Source: Pseudovibrio sp. M1P-2-3
GTDB lineage: Bacteria > Pseudomonadota > Alphaproteobacteria > Rhizobiales > Stappiaceae
DNA: 64,000 bases
Assembly (NCBI RefSeq): GCF_031501865.1
Contig: NZ_JARRCW010000001.1
Coordinates: 3,059,001 to 3,123,000 of the forward strand
Direction of reading: 5' to 3'
The notes beneath the pieces were generated by a model. It did no database searches, was not told where the DNA came from, and saw only the letters and a list, made by a program, of their open reading frames with translations. Position numbers and translations under genes: made by a program. How positions within the stretch are numbered: the first letter of the stretch is position 1; each line of letters starts with the position of its first letter. Shown piece by piece: positions 34,330-44,367 of the stretch.

Positions 34330-35343
34330 TCACAGCGGCATGTACTCTGGCTTTTGGTCTACTACTTCCATCGTTTGCCACTGATCATAAGAAAAGAAAG
34401 CTTTTTGTTCAGTAGTTACTTCGGAACCGGTAAAATCTGAACCGAAGAACGAAGTACCCTCTAGTTTCGCTTCTTTGAAATCAGCCTCGCCCATCTTGGT
34501 GCATACGAACATAGCACCTTTCAAATCAGCACTGCGAACAACCGCCCTATTTAGATTAGCGCATACAAAAGTAGCTTTATGTAGATTTGCGGACGCTAGA
34601 TCCATACCAAACATATAGGCGCTTTTGAAATCAATAGACTGCAAATTTGCACCCTCAGACGAAATCCTAGATAGGTTCGATCTAGATAAATCCGGCTTCC
34701 ACTCACCTTCAAGATCAGTATTTCGCAAACTTGTAAAGGCTTTGAACGCCTCAACAACATCGCTGCTGGGTAAAGCACGATAAATAACATACTCCTCACT
34801 AGGATCGTCACTAAGTATCCTACCTTCCACCTTCCCCTTATCCTCCTCCCGCCTCTGCTCCGCACTCTTGTCGCGGATGAAGGCGCAGAGCAGTTTTTGC
34901 ACCGGCAGGTAGTAGGTGTCGGGGTCCGCCTTGGCCACCTCAGTCAGCGCGAAGATACCGGCTTCGCGTACAGACAGGCGCTCTTCGCCCAGCATGCTAG
35001 CGGCTTTTTGGAAGCGTTCGGCGTATTGGCCTTTTTGGGCGATGTCCGTTTGCCGGTGGGTGTTGAGGCTGCGCCAACCAAGAAATATCAGGGAAAAGAA
35101 ACCAAAGAAAAGCGTAATGATCCCCGCAAAGGTCAGGCTCACATTGCGCAGGATGGTGGACTTGTCTGGGAGCGAGGATACTTGTGTACCGCTGATGGCA
35201 GGTTCGGCCCAATAGGCAAACGAAAACATGCTGCCTGTAGAGAGAACCCCAAGCAGAAGGAGCGCACCAACGATGCCCCCCATCACAAGGCAGAAGACCA
35301 CGACAACCCAGCTGTTCCATCTATGATCTGCAATTTTAGGCAA
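34330..35343 (-). CDS. Membrane-anchored pentapeptide-repeat protein
   Basis: A 337-residue protein with two membrane helices (about 10-35 and 65-90), a central region of unknown fold (100-205) and a C-terminal pentapeptide-repeat domain (about 215-315) with runs such as SNLSR, ANLQS, ANLHK, ANLNR, ADLKG, ADFKE and AKLEG. The repeats fold into a right-handed beta helix used for protein binding. The helix-helix-domain order resembles other membrane-linked pentapeptide proteins of unknown function. It precedes an unknown exported protein gene in the same orientation, 115 bases away. Confidence 0.85.
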   Translation of the reverse strand: MPKIADHRWNSWVVVVFCLVMGGIVGALLLLGVLSTGSMFSFAYWAEPAISGTQVSSLPDKSTILRNVSLTFAGIITLFFGFFSLIFLGWRSLNTHRQTDIAQKGQYAERFQKAASMLGEERLSVREAGIFALTEVAKADPDTYYLPVQKLLCAFIRDKSAEQRREEDKGKVEGRILSDDPSEEYVIYRALPSSDVVEAFKAFTSLRNTDLEGEWKPDLSRSNLSRISSEGANLQSIDFKSAYMFGMDLASANLHKATFVCANLNRAVVRSADLKGAMFVCTKMGEADFKEAKLEGTSFFGSDFTGSEVTTEQKAFFSYDQWQTMEVVDQKPEYMPL

Positions 35344-35457
35344 TTTCCCAGAGCCCCCAACAGCTACCTTAAGTAACAGTGATTCATAGGCTAATAGTTA
35401 TGCGATACCCTTCAAAAGGCAACGGGCATATATGGTTTACCCGTCTTAAACCGAGAA

Positions 35458-35973
35458 TTACTGGGAAAAGCAGTTCTCCAAAAACTGGTTTGCTGTGCCA
35501 GTCATATCTTCTGGATCAACTATACTACGCTCAAAGACGCCCGAGAACATGGTCGAGTGAGTAAATTCCAGTATTTTTTCTGCACCAACAAGGGCTTGAG
35601 TAATTTGTAAATCCAATACAGCTTTTGAGTAAGGCCCATCATCCAGAAACTCCACAGTGGCCTCCAATTGAAACTGCTCTTTTCCATCCACCTCTATTAA
35701 AAGCGACCTTTGTCTAGGGGCGCGCATATCCAAACCGTCATTACTAAACTCATATTCGGTCTTTAAGGGGAACAACATAATAGCCTCCCCACGCTTGCAT
35801 GTTATGGATCCAGCGCGTTGTACAGTGCCGTTGTTTGGCTCAATACCGAACAAAAGCAACAGGTGCATGTCCCCATCACGATCAGGATTTTTCATCTTGC
35901 TATGAAAAATAGCAGCGCTCAACGGTACACTGAGCATAAGGGGAGTCGACAGAGCAATGAGAACCCTAAACAA
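35458..35973 (-). CDS. Exported protein of unknown function
   Basis: A 171-residue protein with a signal peptide (MFRVLIALSTPLMLSVPLSAA, cleavage after about residue 20) and a mature part rich in beta-strand-like segments with cysteines only at SITCKRG and ENCFSQ, which could pair. I do not recognise a domain. It lies upstream of the pentapeptide-repeat gene in the same direction, so the two may be one unit. Confidence 0.6.
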   Translation of the reverse strand: MFRVLIALSTPLMLSVPLSAAIFHSKMKNPDRDGDMHLLLLFGIEPNNGTVQRAGSITCKRGEAIMLFPLKTEYEFSNDGLDMRAPRQRSLLIEVDGKEQFQLEATVEFLDDGPYSKAVLDLQITQALVGAEKILEFTHSTMFSGVFERSIVDPEDMTGTANQFLENCFSQ

Positions 35974-36176
35974 TCAAACTTCTCTTACATAAGATCCAAG
36001 CTTAGCCATTGGGCCACGATAGTCTTTCCGCTCCATACTGACTGTAATCTTACCACCAAAATCAAATGGAAATAAGCGCTTCCCCTTAGCATTCAACCAG
36101 CATATTCCAACGGGCACCCCAGACAATTAACCCCATGAATCTAAATACTTATTTCTCTCGTGTCATAAACAGCTAA

Positions 36177-38579
36177 TTGATCAATCCATTGCGTAGTTAT
36201 TTCATGGAAGCAATTCTCCTAATCATTGCGAGTGTTGAAATGATACTTGAAGCTATTGACAGTAAGACACGCCAGAGCACTTTGAAGTACTCCATTCTCC
36301 CCTTGTTCTGCTTGAGCTTGTCTGTCCCCCTGCAACAGGCAGGCGCAACCGAGACAAACATCTCGGATGCTCAAACCACCACGCAGATTATGTTCGATCA
36401 GGATCAGCTCAATATTTTCCCCGAGGGCTCTATCTCCGTATTCTGGAACCCGGCAGTCTTCGTGTGGGGAGATGGGAATACTCTGGTCAACGATGGGATT
36501 TTGTCCAGCGTCCTTAGCCACGCCGTCTATATTTACGGCGACAACAACACACTGGGCAGCAATGGCAGCATCTATGCTGGAGGGCGTGGGTTTTATACTC
36601 TAGGTTCAAACAATATCATCAACAACTACAATGAAATGGACACCGGTTCTGACGCTTTCTATCTGCAAGGGGATGGCAACACGGTTGCAAGTTCCGGCCC
36701 CATCAGTGCCGGTGGCTACGGCATATGGATTTATGGCGCTTCAAACAGCTTCACCAACTATGACATGTTAACCACCGGCTATGATGGGGCGCGGCTTGAG
36801 GGGGAGCAGAATTTCTTCGAAAACTCGGGGGATATTGAGGCGGCTTGGCGCGGGGTATACTTGCTGGGCGTTGATGACACAGCCCTTAACAGCGGCACCA
36901 TCACCGCGCTCACCAACGGCATACAGATGGAAGGAACCAACGGCACTGTCATAAACTCCGGCACCTTGAGTGCCGGTGCGTACGGCGCCCTTATGACAGG
37001 GGACAACAACTGGTTTGAAAACTCCGGCCTACTCGTCACCGGCATAGACGGCGTGGCTGGAGCCGAAGGCTATGATGGCGCATGGCTTGTGGGAGAAAAC
37101 AATAGCTTCATCAATTCAGGCAGCCTTCATGCCAACTGGCGCGGCGTCAGTATCTGGGGAGATGGAGGAACTGCCGTCAACACAGGTGAAATTTTTGCTA
37201 ATAGCTTTGGCATCGAGCTGCTAGGCAGCAACAGCAGTGCAGAAAACTTTGGGCGTATTGAAGCGGGCTGGAGCGGTTTCAGCATCACAGGAGACAACCA
37301 TACCAGCCTTAATTCGGGAACAATTCTTTCCCAAGGGGATGGTGTTATCATTGAAGGAAATGGCAATACCTTCGACAATGGGGGTACGGTCTTCGTGGAT
37401 AATTTCTCCGAGCGGTGGGCCGTTGGCGTGGAAGGACGCGGCAACTCCGTTTCTTTGCTTAATGGCACATTGGTGCAAGGGAAAATCGAATTCATAAAAA
37501 CCGGTGATAGCGCCAGCCCCAACAATACCCTGTTCATCGACGATGGCTATGACGCCATCTTCACCATTTCCGGCGATATGGAAGGGCTGGACATTGAAGA
37601 CAACAGCCAGCAGCTTTACATAGTGGATGATAAGGTCATCTCTTTTGGAGCCAGCGGCTTCACCCAGCCTCTGCAGCGCGAGGCCACCACCGACCTTATC
37701 AATGATCTGACCCGTTCCTTGCACCAAACCACCACCTTGCGAACCGTGCAGGCCAAGAACAGGGGGTACTGGACAAGTTCCAGCATCATGGGGCAGGTGA
37801 ATAATTCCAGCGACCCCTCCTCCTATGTTCTGGGCGTGTTCACTGCAGGGGCCGATTGGGTGGTGGACCAAACTCAACTTCTCGGAGTTTACGGCGGCTA
37901 TGCCTATGGCCGTCTGGACGGATCCGATGATGATTGGGATACGGATATTAAAACCGGATATCTGGGCGGATACTATACCGGCACCATAGGCACCACCTAT
38001 TTAACCTTGGACCTTCTGGGCGGGGCAAGCTGGAGCGATGCGCAGGGATTGAGCTATCTGGACAACACTGTACGCGGCGGCATCAACACAAGTGATCAGG
38101 GCGGGGACACCATCACCGACGGCTTTTTCTCCCCTGCAATCACCGTCAGCCAGCCCTACCTGCACAACGGCGCCTACATCATTCCAAGCCTCACCGGCAG
38201 CTACACCTTTTCGCGGCAAGGCTCTTTTGACGCCAGCGGACTGGATTTTGACAGCGCTTCCGCCCACCAGATCTCCTTAAGAACACAACTCTCCGTAGAC
38301 TGGGAGGGAACCGATTACCTTGGCAGCTGGCGGGTGAACGTGCACGGAGGGCTGGACCTCTATCACAATTGGGGAGAGGACCTGAAGGCGCGTGTCGGCG
38401 GTAGCAAGTTCACGCTGGCCGACTATGACAATGACACAGGCGTTCGCCCCTTCGTTGGCGCCGACGTCACTTACGATCTGGGAGAAACCGGCAAAATCAC
38501 AATCGGCACCAATATGGCCTATGACAGCGAGGACGCCATCAACGTGGAAGGCCGTGTGGGCGTCTTGTGGACGTTCTAA
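36177..38579 (+). CDS. Autotransporter adhesin-like protein
   Basis: An 800-residue type Va secreted surface protein. After an N-terminal signal region ending LQQAGA near residue 60, the passenger (about 65-480) is made of short repeats on the pattern NSGTI or NSGSL followed by a Gly-rich strand, which build a beta helix. The last 280 residues are an autotransporter beta barrel ending GRVGVLWTF, with the aromatic last residue needed for outer-membrane insertion. The start is uncertain: the frame opens with TTG at 36177, and ATGs at 36204 and 36240 give a shorter, more usual signal peptide. It lies 457 bases upstream of the first RTX gene. Confidence 0.88.
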   Translation: MINPLRSYFMEAILLIIASVEMILEAIDSKTRQSTLKYSILPLFCLSLSVPLQQAGATETNISDAQTTTQIMFDQDQLNIFPEGSISVFWNPAVFVWGDGNTLVNDGILSSVLSHAVYIYGDNNTLGSNGSIYAGGRGFYTLGSNNIINNYNEMDTGSDAFYLQGDGNTVASSGPISAGGYGIWIYGASNSFTNYDMLTTGYDGARLEGEQNFFENSGDIEAAWRGVYLLGVDDTALNSGTITALTNGIQMEGTNGTVINSGTLSAGAYGALMTGDNNWFENSGLLVTGIDGVAGAEGYDGAWLVGENNSFINSGSLHANWRGVSIWGDGGTAVNTGEIFANSFGIELLGSNSSAENFGRIEAGWSGFSITGDNHTSLNSGTILSQGDGVIIEGNGNTFDNGGTVFVDNFSERWAVGVEGRGNSVSLLNGTLVQGKIEFIKTGDSASPNNTLFIDDGYDAIFTISGDMEGLDIEDNSQQLYIVDDKVISFGASGFTQPLQREATTDLINDLTRSLHQTTTLRTVQAKNRGYWTSSSIMGQVNNSSDPSSYVLGVFTAGADWVVDQTQLLGVYGGYAYGRLDGSDDDWDTDIKTGYLGGYYTGTIGTTYLTLDLLGGASWSDAQGLSYLDNTVRGGINTSDQGGDTITDGFFSPAITVSQPYLHNGAYIIPSLTGSYTFSRQGSFDASGLDFDSASAHQISLRTQLSVDWEGTDYLGSWRVNVHGGLDLYHNWGEDLKARVGGSKFTLADYDNDTGVRPFVGADVTYDLGETGKITIGTNMAYDSEDAINVEGRVGVLWTF

Positions 38580-39036
38580 AACGCTCCGGGGCCAACCTCT
38601 CAAAACATCTAGGGAAAGAGCGAACAGGCAGACCGCTGCAATTCGCTTTTTCTCTCTATTTGAAACCGCAAAGTAATATTACATAAAAATCATAGAACTA
38701 CTCTCAAAAGAGTACGTTTACAGAATACATCTTTAATTAAATTTCATATTTCAATTTCGAAATTTGAGATCACCACCTGCAACGTTACTTTCCCTCCTCC
38801 CCCATCATCCTGATAAGACAATACTAATATTCAGGGACTTCCTGTCACTTCTCACCGGTCTCACACGCACGTGAGTGATCGGCACTTCTAGTTGATTTGA
38901 AAGTTAAAGCTGGCACCAGTACCTCGGTAACTATGTTTTTGAAAGCAACCTTCGAAAACCGAGTTCAGCGAAAAGGTCTTTCACAGAAGTAGAAGCAGAG
39001 GCAGGCCCCTCATTTAGAGAACAAAGGAAAGTCCCA
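38580..39036. other. Intergenic region between autotransporter and first RTX gene
   Basis: No gene seen. Bases 38670-38770 are AT-rich. The ribosome binding site AAAGGAAAG is found just before the ATG at 39037, and the promoter of the RTX gene is expected here. Confidence 0.5.
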
Positions 39037-40962
39037 ATGGTTACGAATACCTACAAAGGTAATAACAACGACAATAGTGAAACTTGGAAAGGCTCGCACG
39101 CGGACAGAAACGACACTATTAATTACTATGTTTACGGGTACGGAGGAGATGACACCTTCAAGTTCACATGGACCAAGTCTCACGATTCAGCCCGTTTCCA
39201 ATCCCTGCACGCCTACATGGGAACCGGCGATGACTTCATTAAGGTCGATCTGGAAGATAAAGTAGAGTATAGCAACTCTCTTGAAATGGATATCGACGGC
39301 GAACAGGGAAACGATACTATCAATGTCTCCAATGTTCCCAACAAAGGCAGCAACTCCAATATCATTTTGCGCGGAGGCTCCGGAGATGACACCATCTACG
39401 GTACACAAGGCGCGGACACCATCTACGGCGACTATGAAACCTCAGATACGCCACCCATAGCTGAAGTCTCAGTTAAAGACGGCAAGGAAATCCCTGATTA
39501 TACGGATACCGCCTACAACGCGAACCTTTCCTATAACGATTTCATTCAAGCCGGCAATGGCGATGACCTTGTCTACGCAGGATTTGGCGACGATGTAGTC
39601 TACGGCGAGGCAGGCGATGACACCATCCATGGCGGTGACGGCGATGATATGATTTTTGGCGGTGTCGGCAGTGATACTATCTACGGCGGCGATGGCAACG
39701 ACTACATTCATGTGGGCGAAAGAACCGGCTCGGATGTTGATACGGTCTATGGCGGTGCTGGTGCCGACACCATCATCACCGGAGGCATGAAAGCCGAATA
39801 TCTTTACGGTGAAGACGGGCAACCCTTTGACTGGGGAGAATGGGGGGCAGAAAAAGGCGCGGAAACCGGTCTGGAAATCGCCCAAATGGGACTGGAAATG
39901 GTTGGCATGGCCAACCCCATGTTAGGAGTTATGTTCGGCGTAGCTGGCAGCTTTGCTACCCAAGCGCTGTCAAACGCCATTTCCGGTGACGGTGACAACA
40001 CCTATACGGTGACCGATTCCAGTGACTATGTCTCCATGAAGGACTTCAATCCGCTTGAAGACCAGTTCATCTACACCGCTACTTTGACTGACGGCGATAC
40101 CCTTGGTTACTTCAAAGGCATGGTTAACGAAAGCCGCGGCACCTACGAGTTGTGGAGTGATGTGACCCAGCAGGGCAATGGCGGCTTGATCGCCCAGATG
40201 CATTTTGACCATGACTTGATTGATTATCTGCAGGAAACGTCGGGTACCGGCGCTTCTGAAACAACCATTGCCAAAGATCTTGCAGCCGGTGTCATGAATA
40301 CCGGGTTCTCGGTCACCTATCATGAGGGCCACTACCACGATGACGAAGGCGATAGGATCAGTGACGACGCCCTGTCTCAGGTTGTGAATACCGACCCCGA
40401 CACCGGCGCGGATATTACCTTGCAAGACAGCCTTGACGGCATGGGACTGGAAGATGGTCAGACTATGTTGATGACCGGAGCCTACTCCGGCCAGTTCATG
40501 ATTGGTCAGGAAGTAGAAGAAGCTGGCGACCTGTATATGGTCGGCACCAACTACGGCGATGCCATGTATGCCAAAAATCCGGTCACCCATGACACGGATG
40601 CCAAAGGCTTCATGTACGGCTTTGGCGGCGATGACGTGATTGAAGGCGGCGACGCCAAAGATCATATCTTCGGCGGCGAAGGCGATGATACCATGACCGG
40701 ATATGGCGGTAATGATGTGTTTGTGTTCGAGACCAATGCCGGCAACGACACCATCACCGACTTCACCGTTGGCGAGGATACCATCAGGTTCTATGGGGAT
40801 GACTACCCGGACCTGGCCTATGATGATCTGACAATCACACAAGTCGAGGATGACACAACCACATCCGGTTACAGCACCACAGTTGAATACGGAGATAACC
40901 AGATCACTTTGGAAAACGTTGCCGCAAGCGACCTGTCTCAAAGTGACTTCATGTTTGGTTAA
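39037..40962 (+). CDS. RTX calcium-binding repeat protein 1
   Basis: A 641-residue protein, very acidic, without a signal peptide, as expected for type I secretion. It has an N-terminal conserved domain (1-110), GGxGxDx nonapeptide repeats at about 113-250 (for example GGDGDDMIFGGVGSDTIYGGDGND) that bind calcium after export, a non-repeat central part with a hydrophobic stretch around 285-312 (EMVGMANPMLGVMFGVAG), a domain of unknown fold, and a second short repeat block before a C-terminal beta-rich tail (YGDNQITLENV) that serves as the secretion signal. No ABC exporter lies in the window. Function could be adhesion or toxin-like; not assigned. Confidence 0.88.
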   Translation: MVTNTYKGNNNDNSETWKGSHADRNDTINYYVYGYGGDDTFKFTWTKSHDSARFQSLHAYMGTGDDFIKVDLEDKVEYSNSLEMDIDGEQGNDTINVSNVPNKGSNSNIILRGGSGDDTIYGTQGADTIYGDYETSDTPPIAEVSVKDGKEIPDYTDTAYNANLSYNDFIQAGNGDDLVYAGFGDDVVYGEAGDDTIHGGDGDDMIFGGVGSDTIYGGDGNDYIHVGERTGSDVDTVYGGAGADTIITGGMKAEYLYGEDGQPFDWGEWGAEKGAETGLEIAQMGLEMVGMANPMLGVMFGVAGSFATQALSNAISGDGDNTYTVTDSSDYVSMKDFNPLEDQFIYTATLTDGDTLGYFKGMVNESRGTYELWSDVTQQGNGGLIAQMHFDHDLIDYLQETSGTGASETTIAKDLAAGVMNTGFSVTYHEGHYHDDEGDRISDDALSQVVNTDPDTGADITLQDSLDGMGLEDGQTMLMTGAYSGQFMIGQEVEEAGDLYMVGTNYGDAMYAKNPVTHDTDAKGFMYGFGGDDVIEGGDAKDHIFGGEGDDTMTGYGGNDVFVFETNAGNDTITDFTVGEDTIRFYGDDYPDLAYDDLTITQVEDDTTTSGYSTTVEYGDNQITLENVAASDLSQSDFMFG

Positions 40963-40974
40963 TGTGGCTCAATA

Positions 40975-41038
40975 GCTTCCCGCCCGAATAATAAATGGGG
41001 CGGGAAGCTCCTGCCCAAATACTATTCGGGCAGGTTTT
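40975..41038 (+). terminator. Tandem hairpins downstream of RTX gene 1
   Basis: Arms GCTTCCCGCCC (40975-40985) and GGGCGGGAAGC (40998-41008) form an 11-base-pair stem, followed by CCTGCCC (41010-41016) and GGGCAGG (41028-41034) with a T run at 41035-41038. The second is a standard intrinsic terminator. Confidence 0.85.
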
Positions 41039-41320
41039 CAAATACAGAACCAAAGCGAACACACCAAGAACCATGACAAACAGGAACCGAGTGTACAAAT
41101 TGGCAAAAGGGATTGGATCAAAGATTGGCTAAAATCTCTGAGAAGCTTCTTGGGTTAAGTCAATAGCACGTTAAATTGCCACGCAAATCAGCGAGCTATT
41201 CCATGGTCCTCTTGCAAATTTTCACCCCAGCCTTCTTTAGGAACAAGTCCAAAACGAGGCTGTGCGCTCCGTATTACTTTTGAAAATTTGGCCAGCCTAA
41301 GGCCAGGAAAGGGGAAGCAG
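41039..41320. other. Intergenic region before RTX gene 2
   Basis: No gene seen. Contains the promoter region of the second RTX gene. The ribosome binding site GGAAAGGGGAAG precedes the ATG at 41321. Confidence 0.45.
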
Positions 41321-43243
41321 ATGAGTACCGGAACATACAAAGGCAACGACAACGACAACTCCGAAGTCTGGAAAGGTTCTCACGCAGACCGTAACAACAC
41401 CATCAACTATTATGTCTATGGTTATGGTGGCAATGACAGTTTCAAGTTCACGTGGACCAAATCACACGACAGTGCCCGTTTCCAATCCCTCCACGCCTAC
41501 TTGGGCACCGGAGATGATTATCTACAGGTCAATTTGGAGGACAAGGAAGAGTACAGCAACTCACTGGAAATGGACATAGATGGTGAGCAGGGGGACGACT
41601 TTATCGAGGTTTCGAACGTCAAAGATAAAGGGGGAAATTCCCATATTATCCTGCGCGGAGGCTCTGGAAATGACACCATCTATGGAACCAAAGGCGCTGA
41701 TACCATCTATGGAGACTATGAAACTTCCGATAGTCCCCCCATTGCAGAAGTCTCCGTAAAATCAGGTAAGGAAATTCCCGATTACACCGATACCCCTTAC
41801 GACCCCGCCCTTTCCTATGATGATGTCATTATTGCAGGCCGCGGAGACGATTTGATCTACGCCGGCTTTGGCAATGATGTCGTTATCGGCGATGATGGGG
41901 ATGATACCATATACGGTGGTGACGGGGATGATTATATCAGTGGAGGCAACGGATCCGATACTATTTACGGAGAGGCAGGCAATGATTTCATCAACGTTGG
42001 TGATCGCACCGGATCTGACATTGACACTGTCTATGGCGGGGAAGGAGCCGACACCATTATTTCCGGAGGCATGACGGAACAGTATTCACTCAACGCTCCT
42101 ATGGAGTTTGACTGGCAGTCCTGGGGAATTGAGCGGGGCGGCGTAGGTGCCGTTCAGATGACGGAGCTCGTTCTCTCCACAGCTGGTGTTGCCAACCCTG
42201 GCTATGCTATTGCCATAGGAGCACTGGGATCTTATGCAACCCGTGTTCTGCTCAACTCTATCTCCAAGCAGGACTTTAAATCCCAAGTGATCAAGGACAG
42301 CAGTGACTATGTGCGCGTCGCTGATTTTGATCCGCGGGAGGATACGTTCATCTACGCAGCAACCATGTCCGATCACAACGGCCTGGGCTACTTCAAAGGG
42401 GATGTCAATCTTTCAGATGGATCCTATGAGCTTTGGACGGATGTAACCCAGCAAAGCAATGGCGGACTGCTGGCACAACTGCAATATGACACAGACTTGA
42501 TCTCCTACATTCAGCAGAGTTCCGGCTCTGGAGCGGCAAATACGGTTATTGCCAAGGATCTGTCTTATGGATTGATTGCCACTAACTTTAAAGTCACATA
42601 TTCCAACGGGACCTATTACGACAGCGACAGCAATGAACTGTCCAACGATCTGCTTGGCACTGTTGTTGGGATCGATCCGGACACGGAAGGGGATTTGACA
42701 CTTAAAGAGTCCCTAGATGACATAGACATGAAAGACGGTCAGACCATCTTGATGACAGGTGCCTACGGAAATCTGCTTCTGGAAGGCCAACAGATCAAGG
42801 AAGCCGGAGATTTATTTCTGGCCGGCTCAAACTTTTCCGACATAATATATGCCAAGAACCATCTAGCTTCCAACACGGTTGCCACCGCCTTTATGTACGG
42901 GTTTGATGGTGACGACCTGCTCTATGGCGGTGATCAAGCAGACATGATCTTCGCAGGCGAAGGCAATGACACTATGACAGGAAACGCAGGTGCAGACACC
43001 TTTGTTTTTGAAGCCAATGCCGGATTTGACACGATCAGCGATTTCACGGTTGGCGAGGACATAATAAGGTTCTATGGTAAGGATTATCCTGACCTAACTT
43101 ACGATGACCTTTCAATCACTCAGATTGATGACGATGCATCCCATACCGGTTTCAGCACGATTATCGCCTATGATGACAACCAGATTACGTTGACGGGCGT
43201 GGCCGCAGCCATCATCACCCAAGATGATTTCCAGTTCTCATAG
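41321..43243 (+). CDS. RTX calcium-binding repeat protein 2
   Basis: A 640-residue paralogue of the protein encoded at 39037, with the same order of parts: N-terminal conserved domain, GGxGxD repeats at about 115-245, a hydrophobic central segment, and a C-terminal repeat and secretion region (DNQITLTGVAAAI). The central and C-terminal parts are clearly more diverged than those of RTX gene 3, with many substitutions in every segment. The start at 41321 is chosen because a ribosome binding site precedes it; a longer frame from 41288 covers upstream DNA. It is followed by three small exported protein genes. Confidence 0.87.
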   Translation: MSTGTYKGNDNDNSEVWKGSHADRNNTINYYVYGYGGNDSFKFTWTKSHDSARFQSLHAYLGTGDDYLQVNLEDKEEYSNSLEMDIDGEQGDDFIEVSNVKDKGGNSHIILRGGSGNDTIYGTKGADTIYGDYETSDSPPIAEVSVKSGKEIPDYTDTPYDPALSYDDVIIAGRGDDLIYAGFGNDVVIGDDGDDTIYGGDGDDYISGGNGSDTIYGEAGNDFINVGDRTGSDIDTVYGGEGADTIISGGMTEQYSLNAPMEFDWQSWGIERGGVGAVQMTELVLSTAGVANPGYAIAIGALGSYATRVLLNSISKQDFKSQVIKDSSDYVRVADFDPREDTFIYAATMSDHNGLGYFKGDVNLSDGSYELWTDVTQQSNGGLLAQLQYDTDLISYIQQSSGSGAANTVIAKDLSYGLIATNFKVTYSNGTYYDSDSNELSNDLLGTVVGIDPDTEGDLTLKESLDDIDMKDGQTILMTGAYGNLLLEGQQIKEAGDLFLAGSNFSDIIYAKNHLASNTVATAFMYGFDGDDLLYGGDQADMIFAGEGNDTMTGNAGADTFVFEANAGFDTISDFTVGEDIIRFYGKDYPDLTYDDLSITQIDDDASHTGFSTIIAYDDNQITLTGVAAAIITQDDFQFS

Positions 43244-43663
43244 GACGTGAAAAATCACTCGAAGCCACGCAAGTCAATTCACCCGCCCCGGTTCAAGAGA
43301 TCAGGGCACATATTAACCATAAAAGGGAAGTATACCCAATGGCTACTCTACCTCCTCTCCCCCCTCCCCGCATTTTGTAACTCTGGAACGGGTTTCAAAG
43401 CAGACACATGACAGAACTGCTTAAAAAAGGCGCGGAGTGGCTTGGACACGTGCTGGTCCACCTTCACCAATCTGCTCCGTGCTCTGGTAAAAGTGATATT
43501 GTTAAGTGAACTGGTTATTTCAGGAGAAAACACGACCTCGTCCCGTTCGCCCACAGAAGGTGCAGGAAAGTCTTTTCTAACTAAGCGAGTAGAATTTCGT
43601 TGAGACAGGCCCTCGTGCCTGTCTAGTCTTTTGAGACCCGAAATAGATACGAGGATATCGTTT
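43244..43663. other. Intergenic region before the two-cysteine protein genes
   Basis: No gene supported. Two segments resemble the upstream parts of the next paralogues: AGGCGCGGAG near 43428 recurs near 44898, and the segment around 43565-43591 (with TTTTCTAACTA then GCGAG) recurs near 44268-44294. These were duplicated together with the genes. Confidence 0.5.
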
Positions 43664-44134
43664 ATGGTGCCGTTTGTGAGTTTGGTCACTATAGGGGTGC
43701 TGCTTGCCCTGAATACTCCCGTTCATGCGCAAAAATCGACCAAGGGAGAGTTTTCTGTGGCACTGGGAGACATATTTGCAGTTCATAAGAATGGAACTCC
43801 CTTACCTGACCTGGATCCGGCCTGCAAAAATAAGTACTTTATGATCTGGGGAAGAACAGCAACAGCAAGCTATGAAGTCAGCCCAGCCAAAAGCTCTGCC
43901 CAGATAACCTTGTTGAATATAACAACACAACTATCTCCGGTGGGGCATCATGGGCATTACAACTTCATTTCTGATGATACTAAAACGAACAAAGAAGATG
44001 GTAGTATTTATAAAACAATCATCCAAATGGACCTGCAAGCAGTTAATCGATATATTTCAGTGGTCGCAAAACTGGATTCCACTACACATTGTATCTTGAC
44101 TAACGAGCCGTCTTTCTGGGAGCCAAGCTCATAA
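43664..44134 (+). CDS. Exported two-cysteine protein, paralogue 1
   Basis: From the ATG at 43664, 156 residues with a signal peptide (MVPFVSLVTIGVLLALNTPVHAQ) and a mature domain of about 130 residues. It shares with the two following proteins a conserved pattern: GEFS-AL then an AV-KNG segment, a Cys in DPACKNKY, a central NITTQLSPV segment, an MD segment, ISVVAKLD, and a final THCILTN with the second Cys. The two cysteines probably form a disulfide. The family is not known to me. A longer frame from 43631 exists, but the shorter has a ribosome binding site (GAGG). Confidence 0.62.
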   Translation: MVPFVSLVTIGVLLALNTPVHAQKSTKGEFSVALGDIFAVHKNGTPLPDLDPACKNKYFMIWGRTATASYEVSPAKSSAQITLLNITTQLSPVGHHGHYNFISDDTKTNKEDGSIYKTIIQMDLQAVNRYISVVAKLDSTTHCILTNEPSFWEPSS

Positions 44135-44367
44135 CGCTCCCCACGGCGCACTCATAGGGTTCCCCCATACTCCTCAATGTCTCCACTTGTGTGAGTACGC
44201 TAGAGGTGCCGGAAAACAACCGGCCACTTGTAAAGATTGAAAACGCATCACACTCTAGAAGAACCATGGGAAGCCTTTTCTAACTATGCGAGCAAGTTTA
44301 CATGGAGGTAGGCACAACTTTTACTTAAGCTTCGTCAAAACCCAGAAAAGAGGCTCGGGAGCTGCCC
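44135..44367. other. Intergenic spacer with duplicated leader
   Basis: Contains the leader segment TTTTCTAACTA then TGCGAG near 44276-44292, which copies that before paralogue 1. A small unsupported frame is present. Confidence 0.4.

Noticed and set aside
39970-40941. A 323-codon frame opposite RTX gene 1, and a similar frame 47000-47872 opposite RTX gene 3
   Set aside because: They resemble each other only because the sense genes are near identical; the amino-acid pattern is what GGxGxD coding gives in reverse complement.
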